From contig JACVCC010000002.1 of NCBI GenBank assembly GCA_016742215.1, positions 124,001 to 188,000 of the forward strand: a DNA stretch of 64,000 nt, in the 5' to 3' direction. A model generated the notes under the pieces. It was not told the DNA's origin and searched no databases. It saw only the letters and a program-made list of their open reading frames with translations. Source of the stretch: Brevundimonas sp. (GTDB lineage: Bacteria > Pseudomonadota > Alphaproteobacteria > Caulobacterales > Caulobacteraceae). The position numbers were made by a program, and so were the translations under genes. Of this stretch, positions 34,956 to 46,681 are shown in pieces (within the stretch, counting starts at the first letter, position 1; the number at the start of each line of letters is the position of its first letter).

Positions 34956-35678
34956 TCAGGAGTTGGGCCGCCAGGGCAGGGCGCGATCCAGCCGGATCGC
35001 TTCAGGCGTCAGGTGGCAACTATAGCACAGAACCTCAACCCCGTGGGAGGCGGCCTGCCGCAGCGCCGGGCCATAGACGCGGTCGATGTCGTCGGCGGTG
35101 GTGAATGCGGTGCAGTCCATGCGCTGCAGGACGAACAGCATGACCGCGCGCCCGCCTGCGTCGACGACCCGCTCCAGCGCATGCAGGTGTTTCACCCCGC
35201 GCTCGGTGCGGCAGTCGGGGAACTCGGCGAGGCCGGCCGTGCGGCTGAAGTGGACGTTCTTGATCTCGACCCACGCGGACGGTCGCTGCAGGGAGTCCGG
35301 ATCGCTCTGCAGCAGGACGTCGATGCGGCTGTTCTCATCGTAGCGCACCTCGCGCCGCAGGATCGGATAGCCGGTCAGTTCGGGGATCAGGCCTTCGGCG
35401 ATGGCCAGCTCTGCGATACGGTTGGGGTTCATGGTGTTGACGCCGACCAGACCGGCGTCGGCCAGTTCGACCATCTCCAGCGTCAGCGGCAGTTTGCGCT
35501 TCGGATACGGCGAGCGGCTCATCCAGACCGGCAGGCCCGGCTCGGTCAGGCCCAGCATGGCGCCGGGGTTGGGGACGTGGATGGTGGTCTCGCTTCCGTC
35601 CGCCAGAACGACGTCGGCGAGGAAGCGCTTGTAGCGACGGATCAGGGTTCCGCGTTCGAGGGGCGTCTTGAAGCGCAT
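34956..35678 (-). CDS. sfsA: SfsA family protein
   Basis: The 240-residue protein has the SfsA pattern: LIRRYKRFLADVVL, VPNPGAMLGL, PKRKLPLTLEMVE, the endonuclease-like NSRIDVLL and AWVEIKNVHF (Asp, Glu and Lys of a PD-(D/E)XK core), then FPDCRTERGVKHLHAL. E. coli SfsA was named sugar fermentation stimulation protein A, but its real biochemical role is unclear; the fold suggests a nuclease. ATG 35678 is used because the residues before it are not conserved. It is upstream of map and divergent from the CinA-type gene. Confidence 0.95.
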   Translation of the reverse strand: MRFKTPLERGTLIRRYKRFLADVVLADGSETTIHVPNPGAMLGLTEPGLPVWMSRSPYPKRKLPLTLEMVELADAGLVGVNTMNPNRIAELAIAEGLIPELTGYPILRREVRYDENSRIDVLLQSDPDSLQRPSAWVEIKNVHFSRTAGLAEFPDCRTERGVKHLHALERVVDAGGRAVMLFVLQRMDCTAFTTADDIDRVYGPALRQAASHGVEVLCYSCHLTPEAIRLDRALPWRPNS

Positions 35679-35701
35679 GGGCCAGTCTCTAGCTTGAGGG
35701 C

Positions 35702-36460
35702 ATGACCGACGCATCCCCCACGGCCGCCGTCCTGATCATCGGCGATGAAATCCTGTCCGGCCGGACGCAGGACACCAATCTGAACACCATCGCCCGGTTT
35801 CTGGCGGCGCTGGGCATCGACCTGAAGGAGGCGCGGACGGTCGGGGACGAGGCGGCGCAGATCGTGGATGCGCTGAACGCGCTGAGGGCGGCCCACGACT
35901 ATGTCTTCACCACCGGCGGGATCGGCCCGACGCACGACGACATCACCGCCGACGCGGTGGCCGAGGCGTTCGGCGTGGCCCTGCCGGAGCATCCGGACGC
36001 GCTGGCGATCCTCGGCAAACGCTATGCGCCGGGCGAGTTCAATGCGGCGCGGCGGCGGATGGCGCGGGTGCCGGAGGGCGGGACGCTGATCGCCAATCCG
36101 GTGACCGACGCGCCGGGTTTCCAGATCGGCAATGTCTTCGTGATGGCGGGCGTGCCGAAGATCATGACGGCGATGCTGGAGGATGTGGCGCCGAGGTTGC
36201 GCAAGGGCGCGCTCGTCCACGCGGCGACGATCCGGGTGTCGGGCGTGGGCGAGGGGACGGTCGCGGACATCCTGACGGCGGCGGCGAAGGCGGATCGCGA
36301 GCTGAGCTTCGGCAGCTATCCGTTCGGCCACGGCTCGGTCGGCGAGATCGGGACGAATCTGGTGGTCCGCGGACGCGATCGGGCGCGGCTGGAGGCGGCG
36401 GCAGAGGCGTTGATGGCGGCACTGGCCGACGCTGGGATCAGCTGCCGGCGCGACCCGTGA
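35702..36460 (+). CDS. CinA-type molybdopterin-binding domain protein
   Basis: The 252-residue protein consists only of the MoCF-biosynthesis/CinA N-terminal domain: AVLIIGDEILSGRTQDTN, and VFTTGGIGPTHDDITADAVAEAF, the phosphate-binding segment. The C-terminal deamidase domain of full-length CinA is absent. Such domains have ADP-ribose pyrophosphatase-type activity in longer CinA proteins. It is divergent from sfsA (23 bases) and its last 23 bases overlap the convergent GH10 gene. Confidence 0.9.
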   Translation: MTDASPTAAVLIIGDEILSGRTQDTNLNTIARFLAALGIDLKEARTVGDEAAQIVDALNALRAAHDYVFTTGGIGPTHDDITADAVAEAFGVALPEHPDALAILGKRYAPGEFNAARRRMARVPEGGTLIANPVTDAPGFQIGNVFVMAGVPKIMTAMLEDVAPRLRKGALVHAATIRVSGVGEGTVADILTAAAKADRELSFGSYPFGHGSVGEIGTNLVVRGRDRARLEAAAEALMAALADAGISCRRDP

Positions 36461-37529
36461 AGGCGTCGACGACGCCTTGGTAGGCGGGGTTCGCCCGCCC
36501 CTGGTTGTCGAGCAGCAGGGGGCTGTCCTTGCTGCGGCCTTCGCGAACCAGCCAGCTGTCGATGTCGCGCAGGCCCCAGGTGGTGAAGGCGTAGCGCTGG
36601 CGTTCGGGCAGGGCGGCGAAGGCCTCGGCCAGTTCGCCGACGCGCGCGACCTGCTGTTCGCGCTTTTGCGCCATGGAGCGCATGTCGGGCATCCGCCCCT
36701 CGCGCTGCATGGGGAAGTCCAGCTCGGACACATGGATCGGCAGGCCCAGCGAGGCCGCGTCGCGCATGAAGGTGGTGATCTGGCCGGCGGGGATCTCGAT
36801 ATCCAGGTGCGACTGGGTGCCGATGCCGCCGATGGGGGCGCCCAGCTTCAGCAGGCGCTCGACCAGCCGCAGGAAGGTCGCGCCCTTGGCCGGGATGTTC
36901 TCGAGATTGTACTCGTTGAGGAACAGGACGGCGTCAGGATCGGCTTCCTTCGCCAGCTGGAACGCGCTGACCATGTAGTCGTCCATGCCCAGCGCACGGC
37001 TCCAGTGGCATTCGCGCAGGCCGTTGCCGTCCTCGGCCACTGGCTCGTTGACCACGTCCCAGCCGGCCATCTGTCCGCGATAACGGCCGACGAAGGCGCG
37101 GATGTAGCGCTCGTACTCCGAACGGAAGCGGGCGCGGGGGACCGTGGCGTCGTCGAAGACCTCGCCGCCCTGCGAGTACCAGATGACCGTGTGGCCGTGG
37201 ACGCGCAGGCCGTTGTCGCGGGCGAAGGCGACGACGCGGTCGGAGGGTTCGAAATCATAGGTGAAGCCGGGCCCGAGGGTCCGCTCCATCTTCTGTTCCC
37301 ATTCGGGCGTCAGCTGGCTGCAGTGCTTGCGGATCTGGGCGATCCAGTCGGCCTGATCCAGCTGCCAGGTCATGCCCGTGGCGCCGAAGGGGGCGGGGAC
37401 GATGTCCTTGAGGGGCGCGGCCTCGGGACCCTCGTTCGGCTGCGCCACGGCGAAGCGGTCGCAGGCGGCCAAGGCCGCTGTCGCCCCCAGCAGGGTCCGG
37501 CGGCTGAGGTTGGTCAGCCTATCCGGCAC
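36438..37529 (-). CDS. Exported GH10 endo-1,4-beta-xylanase
   Basis: The 363-residue protein has a Tat-type signal (NLSRRTLLGATAALAACDRF) and a GH10 TIM barrel: GHTVIWYSQ, WDVVNEP with the acid/base Glu, FLNEYNLE, THSHLDIE-like IGTQSHLDIE and HVSELDFP with the nucleophile Glu. TTWGLRDIDSW is the last barrel motif. It hydrolyses xylan. It starts at a GTG inside the end of fliJ (11-base overlap), an unexpected setting for a carbohydrase. The 3' end overlaps the convergent CinA-type gene. Confidence 0.93.
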   Translation of the reverse strand: MPDRLTNLSRRTLLGATAALAACDRFAVAQPNEGPEAAPLKDIVPAPFGATGMTWQLDQADWIAQIRKHCSQLTPEWEQKMERTLGPGFTYDFEPSDRVVAFARDNGLRVHGHTVIWYSQGGEVFDDATVPRARFRSEYERYIRAFVGRYRGQMAGWDVVNEPVAEDGNGLRECHWSRALGMDDYMVSAFQLAKEADPDAVLFLNEYNLENIPAKGATFLRLVERLLKLGAPIGGIGTQSHLDIEIPAGQITTFMRDAASLGLPIHVSELDFPMQREGRMPDMRSMAQKREQQVARVGELAEAFAALPERQRYAFTTWGLRDIDSWLVREGRSKDSPLLLDNQGRANPAYQGVVDAFTGRAGS

Positions 37530-37929
37530 GCCGGCGCAGGCCCATTTCGTCGAAGGCGGCGGTTTCGCGCTTGCCGGCGGCGAGCATGGCGTTCAGGCGC
37601 GTCATCTCGGCGACGTGCTCGAACTTCTTGAGTTCCTCGAAGGCGCCGGTCAGGGCGTCGCGGGCGCCGGCTTCCTCGGCCTCGATCTCGGCGACATCCG
37701 TCTCGGCGGCGCCCTTGCGGACCTTCCAGCCGTTCAGATAGGCCTGCAGCAGCATGGCGGCGTCGGCGTCCTGACGGGCGCGCTCCTGCTCGACCTCGGC
37801 TTCGGCCTCGAGGACGGCGATGCGCATTTCCGCGGAGGCGCGGCGCGCCGTGATCTCTGCCAGACGCTTCTGCAGGGTCTCGACTTCATAGTTCGAGATC
37901 CGGATCAGCGATTGGGCCCAGGCGGTCAT
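37519..37929 (-). CDS. fliJ: FliJ-like flagellar export chaperone
   Basis: The 136-residue protein is almost entirely coiled coil (about residues 10-110, rich in Glu, Ala, Arg and Leu), the size and character of FliJ. It begins MTAWAQSLIRISNYEVETLQ. FliJ links the FliI ATPase to the FlhA export gate and escorts chaperones of the flagellar secretion system. It starts 13 bases after fliI on the same strand. Low sequence conservation makes position after fliI the main support. The xylanase gene overlaps its 3' end. Confidence 0.82.
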   Translation of the reverse strand: MTAWAQSLIRISNYEVETLQKRLAEITARRASAEMRIAVLEAEAEVEQERARQDADAAMLLQAYLNGWKVRKGAAETDVAEIEAEEAGARDALTGAFEELKKFEHVAEMTRLNAMLAAGKRETAAFDEMGLRRRAG

Positions 37930-37942
37930 AGGTCTACTCCGG

Positions 37943-39289
37943 TCACTGGCTGATCATGCCCTGGTTCAGAATTGCCTCGAGCCTGGTAAAGGAATCGGAA
38001 AGGGACGTGTGATCGTCCTTGTCCTGGCCCAGAAACGCTTCGAGCGCGGGGTTCAGGGCGATGGCCCTGTCGACGATGGGGTCGGCGCCGGCGCGATAGG
38101 CGCCGATCCTGATCAGCTCTTCCATGTTCGCATAGGCCGACAGGCACTGGCGGGCGCGCTTGTTCAGCTCGCGCTCCGGCGGCGTCTGGTTTTCGGGCAT
38201 GGTCCGGCTGACGGACTTCAGCACATCGATGGCCGGGAAGCGGCCGCGCTCGGCGATCTTGCGGTCCATGACGATGTGGCCGTCCAGGATACCGCGCACG
38301 GCGTCGGCGATCGGCTCGTCATGGTCGCCGCCGTCCACCAGCACGGTGAAGAGAGCGGTGATAGGGCCGGCGGTGGTGCCGTCGGGTCGCACCGGACCGG
38401 GGCCGGCGCGCTCCAGCAGCTTGGGCAGTTCGGTAAAGACGGTCGGGGTGTAGCCCTTGGTCGTGGGCGGCTCGCCGGCGGCGAGACCGATCTCGCGCTG
38501 GGCCATGGCGAAGCGGGTGACCGAGTCCATCAGGCACAGGACCTCAAGGTCCTGATCCCGGAAGTATTCGGAGATCGCCATGGTCATGTAGGCGGACTGG
38601 CGACGCTTCAGGGCTGGCTCGTCCGAGGTGGCGACCACGACGACGGCGCGGCGCAGGCCTTCCTCGCCCAGGGTTTCCTCGACGAACTCGCGCACCTCGC
38701 GGCCCCGTTCGCCGATCAGGCCGACCACAACGACGTCGCAGGTGGCCTCCTTGGCCAGCATGGACAGCAGCACCGACTTGCCGACGCCCGAGCCGGCGAA
38801 GATGCCGAGGCGCTGTCCGCGGCAGGTGGTGGTGAAGACGTCCATCGAGCGGACGCCCAGATCCAGCCGCTCGCCGACTCGGCCGCGCGAGTGGGCGGGC
38901 GGCGGGGCGGCGCGCAGCGGGTAGGCGGCGGGTCCCTGAGGCAGCGGTCCCTTGCCGTCGATGGGATTGCCGAAGGCGTCGATGATCCGGCCCAGCCAGG
39001 CGGTGGTCGGACGCACGGTCGCCGCGGTGTCGATGATGCGGATGTCGGCGCCGGGGGCCACGCCCTCGACCGGGCCGAAGGGCATCAGCAGGGCCTTGGC
39101 GTCGCGGAAGCCGACAACCTCTGCCGGCAGGGCGCTCATGCCGCGTCCGCGCTCGATCTCGGCGCGGGCGCCAACGGCCAGACGCGAGAGGCCGCCGCGG
39201 CTTTCGATCAGCAGGCCGTTCACGCCGGCGACCTTGCCGGTCACGACCAGCGGGTCGATCGCTTCGACGGCGGCGACGAGATTGCGCAA
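37943..39289 (-). CDS. fliI: Flagellum-specific ATPase FliI
   Basis: This ATPase powers unfolding and loading of substrates into the flagellar type III export apparatus. It has the F1-like core: [17 protein letters not shown] (Walker A), [39 protein letters not shown] (Walker B) and [10 protein letters not shown]. The frame contains no ATG near its start. A TTG at 39289 ([13 protein letters not shown]) is chosen because AGGGG lies six bases before it; a TTG at 39313 would add eight residues without a ribosome site. fliJ follows directly. Confidence 0.96.
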   Translation of the reverse strand: MRNLVAAVEAIDPLVVTGKVAGVNGLLIESRGGLSRLAVGARAEIERGRGMSALPAEVVGFRDAKALLMPFGPVEGVAPGADIRIIDTAATVRPTTAWLGRIIDAFGNPIDGKGPLPQGPAAYPLRAAPPPAHSRGRVGERLDLGVRSMDVFTTTCRGQRLGIFAGSGVGKSVLLSMLAKEATCDVVVVGLIGERGREVREFVEETLGEEGLRRAVVVVATSDEPALKRRQSAYMTMAISEYFRDQDLEVLCLMDSVTRFAMAQREIGLAAGEPPTTKGYTPTVFTELPKLLERAGPGPVRPDGTTAGPITALFTVLVDGGDHDEPIADAVRGILDGHIVMDRKIAERGRFPAIDVLKSVSRTMPENQTPPERELNKRARQCLSAYANMEELIRIGAYRAGADPIVDRAIALNPALEAFLGQDKDDHTSLSDSFTRLEAILNQGMISQ

Positions 39290-39330
39290 ACGAGACCCCT
39301 GAACAGAGATCAACGGATGCGGGAACGTGG

Positions 39331-39345
39331 TTAACGAGCGGTGAA
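39331..39345. promoter_or_regulatory. CtrA-like box upstream of fliI
   Basis: TTAA-N7-TGAA differs from the CtrA site TTAA-N7-TTAA by one base and sits about 42 bases upstream of the fliI start. Early flagellar genes in Caulobacter are commonly CtrA-controlled, which makes this position meaningful, though it is a single imperfect match. Confidence 0.4.
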
Positions 39346-39352
39346 AATCAGC

Positions 39353-40273
39353 TCAGTTCGCTGTGGGTACAGGCGCGTCGGACGGGTCGGCGGCCTCGCG
39401 GCCTGTGGTTAGGATCGCTCCGACCGAGGCGGTCACGATGCAGCCGATAGCCAGCCACTGCAGGCCGCTGAGCATCTCGTGCAGCAGGACGACGCCGGCG
39501 ATGGCGCCGATGGCCGGTTCGGCCGACAGCAGGACGCCGAAGGTCCGTTTGGGGATGTGGCGCAGGGCGATCATCTCCAGCGAATAGGGCAGAGCGCTGG
39601 AGGCCAGGGCCACGCACAGGCCGAAGATCAGGACTGATGGCGCCAGCAGGGCCGTGCCGGCGCTGGCGACGCCGAACGGCAGGATGACGAGAGCCGCGGT
39701 GCTCATGCCCAGCGCGACCGACTGCCCGGCGTGCATGTGGGACAGGCGTTTGCCGAACACGATGTAGAGCGCCCAGAACAGGCCGGCCGCGGCGGCGAAG
39801 GCCACGCCGACCGGGTCCAGCGCATGGGCGCCGTTCCAGATCGGCAGCAGCATGCCGAGGCCGGCGACGGCGAAGCCGATCCAGACGAAATGGATCAGGC
39901 GACGGGCGTGGATCAGCGCCAGAACCAGCGGGCCGGAGAACTCGATGGCGATTGCCAGACCCAGCGGGATGGTCCGCAGGGACATGTAGAAGCTGAGGTT
40001 CATCAGACCCAGCACGAGGCCGTAGAGCAGGACGCGCCCGGCATCCGACCGGCTTAGGCCAAAACGCCAAGGCCGCCACACGGCGACCAGCACCAGGGCC
40101 GACAGACCGACGCGCAGCGCCGAGGTGCCCTCCGCCCCGACGATCGGGAACAGACCCTTGGCGAAGGACGTGCCGACGGCCAGCGAGACCATGCCGCCCA
40201 GCAGGGCGAGATAGGGCATCAGGCGAAGGGCCATGGGCGAGGTCAGGGTGCTGCGGGCGACGGCGAAGGACAT
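39353..40273 (-). CDS. EamA/RhtA-type exporter
   Basis: The 306-residue protein has ten membrane helices arranged as two five-helix EamA units. MNLSFYMSLRTIPLGLAIAI and the matching ALRHIPKRTFGVLLSAEPAIG are the paired motifs at the end of each half; the latter is typical of RhtA, an exporter of threonine and homoserine. ATG 40273 is preferred over TTG 40279. It is divergent from an Lrp/AsnC-type gene, with 84 bases and a perfect inverted repeat between, so that regulator probably controls amino-acid export through it. Confidence 0.9.
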   Translation of the reverse strand: MSFAVARSTLTSPMALRLMPYLALLGGMVSLAVGTSFAKGLFPIVGAEGTSALRVGLSALVLVAVWRPWRFGLSRSDAGRVLLYGLVLGLMNLSFYMSLRTIPLGLAIAIEFSGPLVLALIHARRLIHFVWIGFAVAGLGMLLPIWNGAHALDPVGVAFAAAAGLFWALYIVFGKRLSHMHAGQSVALGMSTAALVILPFGVASAGTALLAPSVLIFGLCVALASSALPYSLEMIALRHIPKRTFGVLLSAEPAIGAIAGVVLLHEMLSGLQWLAIGCIVTASVGAILTTGREAADPSDAPVPTAN

Positions 40274-40310
40274 AAGCAAAGCATAAGAAAGATCGCCTTG
40301 CGCTTCCCGG

Positions 40311-40340
40311 CGATTTCAGGCTCCGCTGCACCTGAAATCG
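40311..40340. promoter_or_regulatory. Perfect 10+10+10 inverted repeat between EamA and Lrp genes
   Basis: CGATTTCAGG (40311-40320) and CCTGAAATCG (40331-40340) are exact reverse complements with a 10-base spacer. It lies in the divergent promoter region, 17 bases before the Lrp-type start and 37 bases before the exporter start. It is the expected shape for a dimeric regulator operator; there is no T-run. Confidence 0.65.
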
Positions 40341-40357
40341 TCACGAAAGTTCGATCC

Positions 40358-40840
40358 ATGACGGAATTCATCACGCTCGATGCCTTCGACCACAAGCTGC
40401 TGGAGCGAGTGCGTCGGAACAATCTGGAGCCCGCGCGGGTAACTGCCGATGCGGTGGGCCTGTCCGAGTCTGCGGTGCTGCGTCGCCTGAGGCGCCTGCG
40501 GGCGGAGAAGGTGATCGTCGCAGATGTCGCCATCGTCGATCCGGCGCGGGTCGAGCCACGCATCGAGCTGCATGTGCTGGTCGAAATGGGGACGCAGGTC
40601 CGGGCGCATACGGATGCCTTCAAGGCGGCGATGGTGCGCAGCCCGGAGGTGCAGGGCTGCTGGGACGTGACGGGCGAGACCGACTTCCTGCTGACCGTCG
40701 CGGTCCGCTCGATGGCCGAGTACGAGACCTTCTGCCAGCGCGAACTGACGACCGACGCCCACGTGCGCGCCTTCAAGAGCATGATCACTATCCGCGAGGT
40801 GGTCGGCTTCGATCCTGCGCGGACGGTGCTGGCGCGCTGA
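40358..40840 (+). CDS. Lrp/AsnC-family transcriptional regulator
   Basis: The 160-residue protein has the AsnC helix-turn-helix (residues 5-60, with DHKLLERVRRNNLEPARVTA and GLSESAVLRRLRRLRAEKVI) and the RAM ligand-binding domain (about 75-155, with VLVEMGTQV, GCWDVTGETDFLLTVAV). These proteins form octameric wheels and respond to amino acids. The ATG at 40358 gives the usual N-terminus. It is divergent from the RhtA-like exporter and is probably its local activator, as for LysE/RhtA-type pairs. It is convergent with the DUF3857 gene six bases away. Confidence 0.93.
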   Translation: MTEFITLDAFDHKLLERVRRNNLEPARVTADAVGLSESAVLRRLRRLRAEKVIVADVAIVDPARVEPRIELHVLVEMGTQVRAHTDAFKAAMVRSPEVQGCWDVTGETDFLLTVAVRSMAEYETFCQRELTTDAHVRAFKSMITIREVVGFDPARTVLAR

Positions 40841-40846
40841 CGGGCG

Positions 40847-43800
40847 TCAGTTGGAAGTCGACGGGCGGAAGTTCTCGAAGTCCTCGGCGGCGTCTTCGTA
40901 GAGCGCGACGGCGGCGGCCTTGTCGGCCTCGCCTGCCTCAGCATCGCCTAGCGCGATCTTCGCCAGACCGCGGCCGTAGAGTGAGCTGACCAGCTCAGGC
41001 TCCTCCGCCAGAACAGCGTCGTAGACGTCGCGCGCCGCGGCATAATCGCCCCGTTGCAGCAGAACGCGGCCCTTGCTGTCCTGAATGTGGACCGATGCCG
41101 GAGCCAGGGCGAGCGCCGCGTCGCAGTCCCGGAGCGCCTGATCGAGGAACACACCGCCGCGGGCGGCGGCCCAGCACAGGTTATTCAGGACATCCGCGTT
41201 GCCGGACTCAAGTCGCGCCTGGGCGAAGTCCTGTTCCGTGATCTCGAGATGACCCAATGCGATGGCGAGCTCGCCGCGGAGGATCAGGACCTGCGCATCC
41301 GGCTCTTCCGTCACCGAAATCAGATGATCGACCATCTGATAGGCGTCCTGGTTGCGTCCGCTGTTCATACGGTGGGCGGCGACACCCAGAACCACCGTGG
41401 GATTGTCGGGATAGTCACGCACAAGCGCATCAGCCGTTTCGTCGGCATCTGTATCGCGTCCGAGGAGATCCAGGGCGTACAGGCGCATGAACCGCACCTC
41501 GGTCCCCATCGGGTCCAGCGCGATCAAGGCATCGATGTCCCGGAGCGCACGGTCGTACTGGTTCTGCGCGAGGTAAGCGCGGGCTCGCATGCCGAGAGCG
41601 AAGTCGTCGGTGGGGGCCTGCCGCAGCGCGCGGGTGGTTTCGATGATCACATCCTGGTGGCGGCCCTCGACGTTGGCGAGCAAGGCGTTGCCGTTCATGG
41701 CGACCCGTTCGGACGGATCCAGCTCCACGGCGCGGTCCATGTCCGCCGCCGCGCCTGCGCGGTCGCCGGCCCAGAAGCGATAGATGCCGCGGTTGGCGAT
41801 GGCGTTGCTGCTCTCGGGCGAAAGTTCGACCGCGCGGTTGGCGGCTTCGAGCGCGCCCGCATTGTCGCCGGCGCGTGACAGGGTGTACGCGCGGCTGACC
41901 CATCCATCGGCGGTCGTGGGCAGGTCGGAAGACATGGCCGTCCGATCCTCGGCGGTCGGTTGGTAGTTCGCCGGCGGAATAATCTTTGGGCGATCATTGG
42001 GCCGGACTTCCGCAGCGGCACGGGCGGCATTGGCCTCGGCCGCCGGGACCTCGTAGGCCAGGCTGCGTTGTATGATCTCGACTGTGACGGTGTCGCCGTC
42101 GAGGCGCACTGACCGGCTCAGGCGATGGGCCAGCTCGGTCCGGTCGAACTCACCGCCCGAAACCCGGAAATTCTCCCCGCCATTCGGTAGCAGGACGGTG
42201 ACCTGTCTGCGGGAGTAGTTGGGGTGATCGACCACATAGGGTGCGTTCTGGAAGGGACCGGCGGTCCGCGGCTCAGTGGTCAGCGGCAGATAGGTTGCGC
42301 CCGGCGGGATCAGCCCGTCCGATCGCCAGTCGAGAGCCATCGAACCTTTCGCCGTCAGGGTCAGGATGTTCGCTTCCGCGTCGTACTCGCTGGCGACCTC
42401 ACCAAGTTCTACATCGCCGAATACGCCCGCCCAGATCGAGCGCAGACCCTGGTCACGCTGGGCAGCGGTGACGAGACCGATCTGGCCGGCGGCCATGGCC
42501 GCCTCGGGCCCGCGCATGATCATCGTGGCGGTGAGAGCCGCAGGTGCATGTTGGCCGGCCGAGGCGTCGAAGGCGATCAGGATTTCTTCCTGGGGCGTTT
42601 CGGGTGGTCGGATCTCGACCGCCTCCAGTGCGCCGCCTTCGGCGATCAGCGGCAGCGCCCAGCGCACCAGCGGCGGCTGGATGTCCTCAAGACGACGATC
42701 GCCGATGCGGGTGCCGTCCAGCCAGTAAGTCTGTCCTTCGACGGATGCGCGAACAAGCACGTGATCGAAGGCGCCGACCGAGGGCAGGCGTTCATCGACG
42801 CCATCGCCCGCCATCAGGCTGGCTGCCGCCGGTTCGGCTGAAATGCCGAGGCCGTCAAGCAAGGCGAGAAGCAGGGCGGTCTTGCCCTTGCAGTCGCCGA
42901 ACCGCCGGGCCCAGGTTTCATCGGCGCTGGCCGGAACCAGCGCACCCTCGCCCATCAGCAGGGCGACATATCGAACCTCATCCTGAACCAGTCTGAGCGC
43001 GGCGGCCGTCTGGACGGCCGGGTCGTCGGAGAGGGCGCGGATCCGTGCGATCTCGGCGTGCAGCGGCGAGTCCGGGGCGATTTGCCGGGCGCGGCTGTAG
43101 AGAGGGGCGAGGGAGGTCGCCACCTCCGCCCAGTTCCGGAAAGCGCTCAGCTCGATGCGGTTGACCGCACCCATGCGTCCGGGAACGTCGTAGGGGACGA
43201 GGATGGGCTGGGTATCGTCACGGGAGACCTCGATGCTGGCGTAACCCCCGGACCGTCGGATCGGCAGGGACGTCCAGTTATTCGAGGCCTGTACCGCCAT
43301 CGGCATGTCGGCGGGCCAGGATGCCCGGAACCGTTGATGACCGACGCCAAGCGGCAGGTTCAGCTCGGTGGCCTGGGCCGGAAAATCGCCAACCACCGGA
43401 TCGCGCGATGTCAGGGTGTAGGCGACATCGAGGATATCGCCGACGCGCAGACCTGCAGGCTGGAGCACGGCTGTCAGCCGGCCGTCCAGTGTGGCGAGCG
43501 CGAGATTTTCCTCCCGTCGAAGGGTCTCGAACGACTGGGTCGCCAGAACATCGATCGTCTCGTCGCCGCGGATCAGGCGAACGTGGTGGACCGTGACTTC
43601 CTGGGACGCCGGGCTCCAGACCAGACCGACGTTGCCCAACGCGGCCAGGCCCTGGGGCGTGACTGCGGTGGAACGTGTCCGAATGTGCATCGACTGGGAG
43701 CCGTGCTCGGCCCGGTACTGGACGTCGAACAGCAGAACCCGGATGGCCTCTCCGGCTGCGGACGCAGGCGTCGCCGCGGCGATGGAGGCGGGCGAAACCC

Positions 43801-43918
43801 AGGCTGGCGCCTCACCGCGGCCGATGCGGTCATCCGCGTGTGCGGTCGATCCCAGCGCGCCGAACGCAAGGGTGAGCCCGAAGGCCGCCGCGCACAGCGC
43901 GCGAGCCGATACTTTCAC
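40847..43918 (-). CDS. Exported DUF3857-transglutaminase-TPR protein
   Basis: The 1023-residue protein has a Sec signal (ARALCAAAFGLTLAFGALGS) and an N-terminal DUF3857 domain (about 60-230). A transglutaminase-like domain follows (about 270-410) with the Cys in RRFGDCKGKTALLLALL, the His in GAFDHVLVRA and the Asp in YWLDGTRIGD, so the catalytic triad is complete. A beta-rich domain comes next, then about eight TPR repeats (from ~680), e.g. AIANRGIYRFWAGDRAGAAA. Such periplasmic proteins are probably peptide-bond- or crosslink-modifying, but no substrate is known. It is a single gene. Confidence 0.88.
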   Translation of the reverse strand: MKVSARALCAAAFGLTLAFGALGSTAHADDRIGRGEAPAWVSPASIAAATPASAAGEAIRVLLFDVQYRAEHGSQSMHIRTRSTAVTPQGLAALGNVGLVWSPASQEVTVHHVRLIRGDETIDVLATQSFETLRREENLALATLDGRLTAVLQPAGLRVGDILDVAYTLTSRDPVVGDFPAQATELNLPLGVGHQRFRASWPADMPMAVQASNNWTSLPIRRSGGYASIEVSRDDTQPILVPYDVPGRMGAVNRIELSAFRNWAEVATSLAPLYSRARQIAPDSPLHAEIARIRALSDDPAVQTAAALRLVQDEVRYVALLMGEGALVPASADETWARRFGDCKGKTALLLALLDGLGISAEPAAASLMAGDGVDERLPSVGAFDHVLVRASVEGQTYWLDGTRIGDRRLEDIQPPLVRWALPLIAEGGALEAVEIRPPETPQEEILIAFDASAGQHAPAALTATMIMRGPEAAMAAGQIGLVTAAQRDQGLRSIWAGVFGDVELGEVASEYDAEANILTLTAKGSMALDWRSDGLIPPGATYLPLTTEPRTAGPFQNAPYVVDHPNYSRRQVTVLLPNGGENFRVSGGEFDRTELAHRLSRSVRLDGDTVTVEIIQRSLAYEVPAAEANAARAAAEVRPNDRPKIIPPANYQPTAEDRTAMSSDLPTTADGWVSRAYTLSRAGDNAGALEAANRAVELSPESSNAIANRGIYRFWAGDRAGAAADMDRAVELDPSERVAMNGNALLANVEGRHQDVIIETTRALRQAPTDDFALGMRARAYLAQNQYDRALRDIDALIALDPMGTEVRFMRLYALDLLGRDTDADETADALVRDYPDNPTVVLGVAAHRMNSGRNQDAYQMVDHLISVTEEPDAQVLILRGELAIALGHLEITEQDFAQARLESGNADVLNNLCWAAARGGVFLDQALRDCDAALALAPASVHIQDSKGRVLLQRGDYAAARDVYDAVLAEEPELVSSLYGRGLAKIALGDAEAGEADKAAAVALYEDAAEDFENFRPSTSN

Positions 43919-44011
43919 TGGAAATCCCCCAACAACTCCGTCGTTTGATACAACGTGCGGGAGAGGTTCACAAACCCGATAAAAGGTTGGCGTGTAGCGC
44001 GAAGTGTCGCG

Positions 44012-46450
<2,439 letters not shown>

Positions 46451-46681
46451 CTCTCCGTCGCCGCGCGGGAAAGTCGCCTCGCCGGAGACGTCGGTGTTGG
46501 AAAGGTCTTTCAGAGCGAGGTCCCCCGGGGCCGCCGTACTGTACGGCTCCGCGCCGATGAACGCAGAAGTCCCGCAAAGGCTTCACCGCGCTGTTCGCGT
46601 CAAGTCGTTGCAGGCTGAACCGTTGCTTCGGCACCGCCTCGCCCCTAGATCGAAGCTGTGCGGGCCGCCGTACGCTGCCAA

